10,938 nt of DNA from Candidatus Zixiibacteriota bacterium. Lineage in GTDB: Bacteria > Zixibacteria > MSB-5A5 > CAIYYT01. Shown here piece by piece: positions 6,290 to 10,938 of the stretch. The notes beneath the pieces are model-generated. The model saw only the letters and a list, made by a program, of their open reading frames with translations, was not told where the DNA came from and did not search any database. Each line of letters begins with the position of its first letter. Positions within the stretch are counted from its first letter, which is position 1. The stretch spans positions 1-10,938 of the forward strand of contig CAUJJY010000348.1 in assembly GCA_963205155.1 (NCBI GenBank), in the 5' to 3' direction. Made by a program: the position numbers and the translations under genes.

Positions 6290-7037
6290 TGTCCGCGACC
6301 ATGCGTTTCAGCGTGTCGGTTGCATCGGTGCATGAGTCGATGGCGCGCTCGAGTTCAGCGTATACCTGACGAAGGATGAAAAAGACTGCCACGTGTCGAG
6401 TGTATTCAACATTGGCTGTTATCAAATCAAGTATGGCTTGAGGTTCGGCTGTCGCGGGAGTCTTTTGGATTCTTGATTCAAGATTGGAACGGTCACCACG
6501 AATCTCCTGAAAGCGGCGATGCAAACCTCCGTGATAAATCTCGTCGGCCCGTGTCTCTAACTGGTCGACCGCCCGGGAAAACGCATCGATTCGACGCTCC
6601 CGTCTTAGCGACTTGACTGCTTGCACAATGTGCTCGCAGGCTTCGCGTATGATGGCGCCCAGTTCACGCATTTCTTTGTCCGACGACGGGATTTCATAGA
6701 TGACATACCGATTGGCGGCATGATTGATGAACTTGGCAATGTGGACGCAGTCATTGGCAAACTGCGAGATATCGGAGCGGGAAAATGGCGGTTGCTGTGC
6801 GCGGGCCAAAGTGTCCTCTACTGACTCGTTCAATTGCGAGCACCGGGTCAGACAATTTTCAATCTGGTACGCTAATTCCTGGCCGTTGCGCCTCTCCGGA
6901 TTGAACAACTCCGTCAAAAGGAAAGCCGCCTCGGCAACGGTGTCGCTGATTCGCTCGAAGTGTGAATATATTTCTTCGTCCCGGGGCGGGAGAATACGCA
7001 TCCTACGCAATCGCCCGAACAGGCTATGGTCGGTCAT
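6282..7037 (-). CDS. DUF47 / PhoU-like Pit accessory protein
   Basis: 251-residue soluble, largely alpha-helical and highly charged protein, of the DUF47 family that is distantly related to PhoU and typically encoded next to pit. Supporting segments are 'IYSHFERISDTVAEAAFLLT' (residues 23-42), the conserved central 'VHIAKFINHAANRYVIYEIP' (98-117), the 'LETRADEIYHGGLHRRF' helix (160-176) and the C-terminal 'VYAELERAIDSCTDATDTLK' (225-244). It is some 35-45 residues longer than the roughly 205-215 I expect for the family, with extra sequence around 178-205. GGGGAG at 7046-7051 lies eight bases before the ATG. It is expected to bind or regulate the carrier made from the overlapping pit gene, though the mechanism is not established and is inferred from linkage. 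No membrane segment or enzyme motif is visible. Confidence 0.8.
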   Translation of the reverse strand: MTDHSLFGRLRRMRILPPRDEEIYSHFERISDTVAEAAFLLTELFNPERRNGQELAYQIENCLTRCSQLNESVEDTLARAQQPPFSRSDISQFANDCVHIAKFINHAANRYVIYEIPSSDKEMRELGAIIREACEHIVQAVKSLRRERRIDAFSRAVDQLETRADEIYHGGLHRRFQEIRGDRSNLESRIQKTPATAEPQAILDLITANVEYTRHVAVFFILRQVYAELERAIDSCTDATDTLKRMVADNV

Positions 7038-7075
7038 GAGGGAATCTCCCCGATGTTATAATCTACGCCGGGCGC

Positions 7076-7104
7076 AATATATTCAAACAGGATTCCGGAT
7101 GCAA
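7076..7104 (-). promoter_or_regulatory. Predicted promoter for the DUF47-pit operon
   Basis: In the 148-base gap between phoU and the DUF47 gene, minus-strand TTGCAT (7104 to 7099, three of six) is followed after 17 bases by TATATT (7081 to 7076, five of six). Transcription would begin near 7069, about 30 bases before the ATG at 7037. I looked for a Pho box (repeated CTGTCAT) here and did not find a convincing one. Readthrough from phoU remains possible, since I see no terminator in the gap. Confidence 0.45.
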
Positions 7105-7185
7105 GCGTGACGAATGAAGGTAATGGAGTTTTTTGTCCTAAAGCAGAGAAACGGAGAGGCTAAATAAATAATTGGGTAATTGGTA

Positions 7186-7845
7186 TTAGTACTGCCGATG
7201 ACCGTGCCGGATGATGTCGCCGTCGACCATATAAATGACATCTTCGGCAATATTGCTGGTGTGGTCGGCGATGCGCTCGAGGTTTCGCGAGATCGCCAGC
7301 ACTTGAATCAGTGTATCAACATTTGCCGGGTCTTGGCGAATTCCCATCTTGATCGAGTCATACATTTGCCGATTCATTTCGTCGATTTCATCGTCGGAGA
7401 CAAGCACTTCGCGGGCAAGTTTGGCGTCGGCGTTAACCAGGGCATCGAGTGCTTTCTGAAGCATTTTTTGCACGCGTTCGGCCATGGTCTGAAAGTCGAA
7501 TGGCGAATTTATTTTGTCGCGCTTGGATAGCGAAACTGCGCGTTCGGCGATATTTACCGCGAGATCGCCGATGCGTTCGAGGTCGTTATTGATCTTGAGG
7601 ACGGCGATAATGAAGCGCAGATCAATTGCCACAGGCTGATGCAGAGCAAGAATCTTGAGACAGTCTTCTTCAACGTCAACTTCCATCTCATCGATTTCGA
7701 AGTCCGTGTCGATCACCCGTTGAGCGAGTTTTTCATCGCGCTCGGACACTGCTTTGACGGCACGTTGGACTGACTCTTCAACATAGGCGCTAAGAGCAAG
7801 TAGTTTTCTCTTGAGTCTGTCAACTTCTCTTCGTAAATGCTGCAT
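7186..7845 (-). CDS. phoU: Phosphate signalling protein PhoU
   Basis: 219-residue cytoplasmic protein of two similar three-helix bundles. PhoU represses the phosphate-starvation response by linking the Pst transporter to the PhoR sensor kinase, and it limits phosphate uptake. The duplication is clear: 'NNDLERIGDLAVNIAE' (residues 87-102) and 'SRNLERIADHTSNIAEDV' (186-203) carry the E-x(3)-D metal-binding pattern in each half. 'HQPVAIDLRFIIAVLKI' (69-85) and 'VDTLIQVLAISRNLERIA' (176-193) are the matching helices. Length is close to the usual 215-240. The ATG lies 20 bases after the pstB stop, with AGGA just upstream, so it is the last gene of pstSCAB-phoU. No phoB or phoR gene is present in the window. 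Confidence 0.95.
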   Translation of the reverse strand: MQHLRREVDRLKRKLLALSAYVEESVQRAVKAVSERDEKLAQRVIDTDFEIDEMEVDVEEDCLKILALHQPVAIDLRFIIAVLKINNDLERIGDLAVNIAERAVSLSKRDKINSPFDFQTMAERVQKMLQKALDALVNADAKLAREVLVSDDEIDEMNRQMYDSIKMGIRQDPANVDTLIQVLAISRNLERIADHTSNIAEDVIYMVDGDIIRHGHRQY

Positions 7846-7865
7846 ATTCCTGACTTCTGCTTAGA

Positions 7866-8693
7866 TCAACCAAATCGACCGGTTATGTAATCTTCGGTCT
7901 GTTTCTTGTTTGGTTTAGTGAAAATCTGCCTGGTCGGTCCAAATTCAACCAAATGACCCTCATAAAAGAAGGCGGTATAATCGGAAATACGACCGGCCTG
8001 CTGCAGGTTATGGGTCACTATGACAATAGTATAGTTTTTTTTCAGTTCACCAATCAGATCTTCGATTTTGGAGGTTGAGATCGGATCAAGCGCCGAAGCC
8101 GGCTCATCCATGAGGAGAACTTCCGGACGCACCGCCAGAGCGCGGGCAATACACAGGCGCTGTTGCTGACCGCCGGAGAGCATATAGGCGCTGACGCTAA
8201 GTTTGTCTTTTACCTCTTCCCAAAGAAACGCCTTCTTGAGGGTTTCCTCAACAGCTTCAGCAATCAAGCCTTTGTCGTTGATACCGTTCACTCGCAGGCC
8301 ATAAGCGACGTTGTCAAAAATTGATTTGGGGAAAGGATTCGATTTCTGGAACACCATGCCGACACGTGTGCGCAATTGCGACACGTCCCGAAAACCGTTG
8401 TAAACGTCGATATTGTCGAGTTTCACCGAACCGTTCATCCGCGTTCCGGGAATCGTTTCATTCATGCGATTGAGTGTACGCAGAAATGTCGACTTGCCAC
8501 AGCCGGACGGTCCGATGAATGCCGTTACTTTCTTTTCCTCGATATCAATCGAGACATCTCGCAGTGCCTGATTGGTTCCGTAGAAAAAGTTCAGGCCACG
8601 CACTTCCATCTTGACCTTGATGTTTTCATGAATTTCAGGAGGCATTTTCTTTACCGTCTCCTCCGACTGGATTTCGAATTCCGAATTAGGCAC
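7866..8693 (-). CDS. pstB: Phosphate ABC transporter ATP-binding protein PstB
   Basis: ATPase subunit that powers phosphate import through the PstC-PstA channel on the cytoplasmic face. All ABC motifs are intact, counted from the GTG start: Walker A 'GPSGCGKST' (61-69), Q-loop 'VFQKSNPFPKSIFDN' (114-128), signature 'LSGGQQQRLCIARAL' (172-186), Walker B 'VLLMDEP' (192-198), and the H-loop His at 228. The C-terminal 'KKQTEDYITGRFG' is the hallmark ending of PstB. The GTG at 8693 overlaps the pstA stop by eight bases (GTGCCTAA) and gives 275 residues. An ATG at 8645 would give 259 residues, the usual family length, and has GGAGGAG twelve bases upstream. Either could be the true start; the ATPase core is unaffected. 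Confidence 0.96.
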   Translation of the reverse strand: MPNSEFEIQSEETVKKMPPEIHENIKVKMEVRGLNFFYGTNQALRDVSIDIEEKKVTAFIGPSGCGKSTFLRTLNRMNETIPGTRMNGSVKLDNIDVYNGFRDVSQLRTRVGMVFQKSNPFPKSIFDNVAYGLRVNGINDKGLIAEAVEETLKKAFLWEEVKDKLSVSAYMLSGGQQQRLCIARALAVRPEVLLMDEPASALDPISTSKIEDLIGELKKNYTIVIVTHNLQQAGRISDYTAFFYEGHLVEFGPTRQIFTKPNKKQTEDYITGRFG

Positions 8694-9642
8694 TAACCCG
8701 TCTCGATCTGATTCGTGATCGGATCAGGATTGCCACGAAATTTAGCAGAAACGTCAGAACAAGCAACACCAAAACGGTGCCGTAGAGTATCGGCAGTGTT
8801 TTGTCAACGTCAGGTGATTGCGTGGCCATGACAAACACGTGATATCCTAATTCCATGAACTGGTCGGTAAGTTTGTCGGGCAAATATGGAAGATAGTATG
8901 CCGCTCCCGTAAACATGATTGGAGCGACTTCGCCGGCGCCGCGGCTAACGGCTAAAATTGCACCGGTAAAAATGCCCGGCAGCGCCTGCGGAATCAGGAT
9001 CCGGACAATCGTCTGCAATTTAGTAGCACCAAGGGCATAAGAAGCATCTTTGAGTTCTCGCGGAATGACTTTCAATGCTTCTTCGGTCGAGATAATTACT
9101 ACCGGTAGCGTCAACAGCGCCAGCGTCAGTGCAGCCCAGATGATCGCCGGTTGGCCCCAGATTGGTGTCGGCGAGTTCAGAATCAGCGAATCGATGTTAT
9201 TGCCGATAAACCCAATGAAAAATCCCAGCCCAAAAAGCCCGAAAACAATCGATGGCACTCCGGCGAGGTTATTGATGGCGATTCGAATCAGCCGTGTAAT
9301 CTTGGAATCGGGACTTGTGTATTCTTGCAGATAGATTGCCGTCATCACCCCGATCGGCACACCGGTAATCACCATCAAAATCACCAGAAATACTGTTCCA
9401 ATGATTGCCGGAAAAATTCCGCCGGCCTCAAGTCCCTGCTCGGGAGCTTTCGAGAGAAATTCCCAACTGATCGTCCCGAGTCCGCCGAGGACGACATTCC
9501 CGAGAATAACGACCAACATCAGAATGATGATTAACGTTGCTGCCAGAGTTAATCCGCGTGGCAAGTATCCCTGCGTCTTTGGTTGGAAGCGCAGGTTCTT
9601 GACGAAATCGGTTGCTTCCGGAAGTGTCGGGGTGTGGCTCAT
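8686..9642 (-). CDS. pstA: Phosphate ABC transporter permease PstA
   Basis: 318-residue inner-membrane subunit that forms the phosphate channel with PstC. After a hydrophilic N-terminus of about 30 residues come about six membrane segments, starting at 'LTLAATLIIILMLVVILGNV' (31-50). The binding-protein-dependent transport loop that contacts PstB is visible as 'EEALKVIPRELKDASYALGA' (187-206) followed by 'IVRILIPQALPGIFTGAI' (212-229). 'SRGAGEVAPIMFTGAAYYLP' (233-252) is the typical PstA stretch that distinguishes it from PstC. The ATG at 9642 overlaps the pstC stop in the classic ATGA arrangement, and AGGGA upstream lies within pstC. Its own end overlaps pstB by eight bases, so production of the three membrane-complex subunits should be coupled. 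Confidence 0.96.
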   Translation of the reverse strand: MSHTPTLPEATDFVKNLRFQPKTQGYLPRGLTLAATLIIILMLVVILGNVVLGGLGTISWEFLSKAPEQGLEAGGIFPAIIGTVFLVILMVITGVPIGVMTAIYLQEYTSPDSKITRLIRIAINNLAGVPSIVFGLFGLGFFIGFIGNNIDSLILNSPTPIWGQPAIIWAALTLALLTLPVVIISTEEALKVIPRELKDASYALGATKLQTIVRILIPQALPGIFTGAILAVSRGAGEVAPIMFTGAAYYLPYLPDKLTDQFMELGYHVFVMATQSPDVDKTLPILYGTVLVLLVLTFLLNFVAILIRSRIRSRRVSA

Positions 9643-10601
9643 CTGGACCGTCCCTGAAAGCGTGTCTTGAGTCGCGCCAGCACAACCTCGCCCCCGAGAT
9701 TCAGCACAAAAGTGAACAAGAACAACAGCGTGCCTATCAGAAACAGCACATTGTAGTGGGCGCTGCCAAAAACAACTTCAGCCAGTTCTGCGGCAATTGT
9801 TGCTGAAAGTGTACGGATCGAATCAGTAAAGCTCCCTGACAATATGGCGGCATTACCTGATGCCATCAGCACGATCATCGTTTCGCCGATTGCCCGGCCA
9901 AAACCGAGTACGATTCCCGCCGCGATTCCCGGCATCGCCGCCGGCAACACCATCGTGAACGAGACTTGCCAGGGATTCGCTCCAAGTGCGCGGGCGGCAT
10001 CTCGCAGCGACGCGGGAACGGAGTTCATGGCATCTTCCGCAATTGTGAAAATTATCGGAATGATGGCAATACCCAGCGCAATTCCGGCATTGAGCGCGTT
10101 GAGCCGATAGGTTAATCCGAAGAGACCCTGCAAAAGCGAAGCGAGAATTATCAATGCAAAAAATCCCAACACGACGGACGGAATCCCGGCGAGCAATTCA
10201 ATAACCGGCTTGATTACTTCCCGCATTCGTTTTGAAGCAAATTCCGAGGAGTATATTGCTGCACCTATTCCCAGTGGAGCTGCCAAGAGCATTGCAACAA
10301 GGGCCGCCTTCAGCGTTCCCACAAACAGCGGCATCAATGAATACTTCGGTATATTCGAATTGGGCTGCCAGGTGTGCTTCGCTTCCTGCCCTTCCTTCCA
10401 GACCTGGGGGGTCAACATCTGGTCGAAGGTGACCTCTTCGTGAACTTCGGCGCTGGTGAAGATGGGAATCGCTTCTTTGAAGATGAACACAAATATCAAC
10501 GTAATGCCAATCAAAGCGGAGAAAGCATTTATGGCGATGAACTTCTCGCCGAGCTTTTCCCGCCACTTTGACTTGGGCTTGAATTGATACTGTGCATCCA
10601 T
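9639..10601 (-). CDS. pstC: Phosphate ABC transporter permease PstC
   Basis: 320-residue inner-membrane partner of PstA. The first membrane segment (about residues 22-41) is followed by a rather long periplasmic stretch (about 50-90: 'EEVTFDQMLTPQVWKE', then 'WQPNSNIPKYSLMPLFVGTL'). The remaining membrane segments come after it. The ATPase-contact loop is 'EDAMNSVPASLRDAARALGA' (189-208) and then 'VLPAAMPGIAAGIVLGFGRA' (218-237). 'AIGETMIVLMASGN' (237-250) is diagnostic for PstC. The ATG at 10601 is preceded by AAGGAAG and begins 29 bases after the pstS stop, so it belongs to the same transcript. The periplasmic loop is likely to face the phosphate-binding protein, but that is an inference. 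Confidence 0.95.
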   Translation of the reverse strand: MDAQYQFKPKSKWREKLGEKFIAINAFSALIGITLIFVFIFKEAIPIFTSAEVHEEVTFDQMLTPQVWKEGQEAKHTWQPNSNIPKYSLMPLFVGTLKAALVAMLLAAPLGIGAAIYSSEFASKRMREVIKPVIELLAGIPSVVLGFFALIILASLLQGLFGLTYRLNALNAGIALGIAIIPIIFTIAEDAMNSVPASLRDAARALGANPWQVSFTMVLPAAMPGIAAGIVLGFGRAIGETMIVLMASGNAAILSGSFTDSIRTLSATIAAELAEVVFGSAHYNVLFLIGTLLFLFTFVLNLGGEVVLARLKTRFQGRSR

Positions 10602-10630
10602 TGCGCTGTTGCTTCCTTCGATGACGGACG

Positions 10631-10938
10631 TTACTTCAACATGCTCGACTTTGCGACTTCAGCGCTAAGCGGAATATAGTCCGCCGACTCCGCAACTTTC
10701 TGACCTTCGGGCGAAAGAGCCCAGTTGATGAAAGTCTTGACTTCAACTGACGGTTCTCCACGCAGGAAGAAATAGAGTTCACGCGAAATCGGATACTCGC
10801 CTTTGGATACGGCTTCAACCGTCGGATGGATGGCTCTGGTGGTATCATTTGCTTTCACACCGGCATGTTTAACAGTAGTTGCCCAGGCAATCCCGCCATA
10901 CCCGATACCTTTGGGATCTTTAGTTAGAGCGTTTACAA
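10631..10938 (-). CDS. pstS: Phosphate ABC transporter substrate-binding protein PstS (C-terminal part; 5' end beyond window)
   Basis: The last 101 residues of an open frame that enters from the window edge. It begins 'VNALTKDPKGIGYGGIAWA', contains 'YPISRELYFFLRGEPSVEVK' and ends 'VAESADYIPLSAEVAKSSML' plus a final K. These segments match the C-terminal lobe of periplasmic phosphate-binding proteins: a glycine-rich 'GIGY' strand, the 'YPISR-LY' strand that links back to the other lobe, and the helix with 'INWALSPEGQKVAE'. The style is that of the shorter PstS type common outside the Enterobacteria. The N-terminal lobe, the signal peptide and most phosphate-contact residues are outside the window. 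It is followed 29 bases later by pstC, so it is the first visible gene of pstSCAB-phoU. Confidence 0.9.
   Translation of the reverse strand, partial: VNALTKDPKGIGYGGIAWATTVKHAGVKANDTTRAIHPTVEAVSKGEYPISRELYFFLRGEPSVEVKTFINWALSPEGQKVAESADYIPLSAEVAKSSMLK

Noticed and set aside
7038..7185. Pho box upstream of DUF47-pit
   Set aside because: No pair of CTGTCAT-like repeats at 11-bp spacing was found; the CATT/TTCATT words present are too degenerate to count.
7186..10938. A novel transport or defence system in the minus-strand cluster
   Set aside because: Every gene carries full, canonical motifs of the Pst/PhoU phosphate system, so no new system needs to be proposed there.

Overview
The window reads as ordinary chromosome from a Gram-negative bacterium of roughly 50% GC. 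The best taxonomic clue is the large secreted protein at 1757-4531. It joins a seven-blade FG-GAP propeller to a dockerin pair of the 'SDVVFLINYIF-GGP' type, a combination I associate with candidate phylum Zixibacteria and neighbouring FCB-group lineages. That placement is an inference from motif style, not a database result. The signal peptides, the outer-membrane barrel protein and the Pst system with a separate solute-binding protein all fit a diderm cell.

Layout. Positions 1-1389 (minus strand) hold the housekeeping pair prs-rplY: PRPP synthetase followed 17 bases later by ribosomal protein L25 of the CTC type, whose 3' end lies outside the window. A 367-base divergent intergenic region (1390-1756) carries a predicted prs promoter, a 12-bp perfect palindrome, an 11-bp-arm inverted repeat overlapping a TTGACA box, and a leader with a small hairpin touching the ribosome-binding site of the next gene. 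Positions 1757-4531 (plus strand) encode the 924-residue secreted dockerin protein, which ends at a strong intrinsic terminator (4563-4596).

From 4608 to the window end everything is on the minus strand and, apart from the last gene, concerns inorganic phosphate. In transcription order it runs pstS (3' part only), pstC, pstA, pstB, phoU, a promoter-like gap, a DUF47/PhoU-like gene, pit, and finally a small outer-membrane beta-barrel gene. The pst genes are tightly packed: pstC/pstA overlap by 4 nt and pstA/pstB by 8 nt, with 20 nt between pstB and phoU. DUF47 and pit overlap by 8 nt.

The cluster would give the cell a high-affinity ATP-driven phosphate importer (PstSCAB) with its PhoU regulator, and next to it a low-affinity ion-coupled carrier (Pit) with its own PhoU-like partner. 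I found no CRISPR array, tRNA, rRNA, insertion sequence or recognisable riboswitch class. The less ordinary parts are the architecture of the secreted dockerin protein, the symmetric elements of the divergent control region, and the side-by-side pairing of both phosphate uptake modules.
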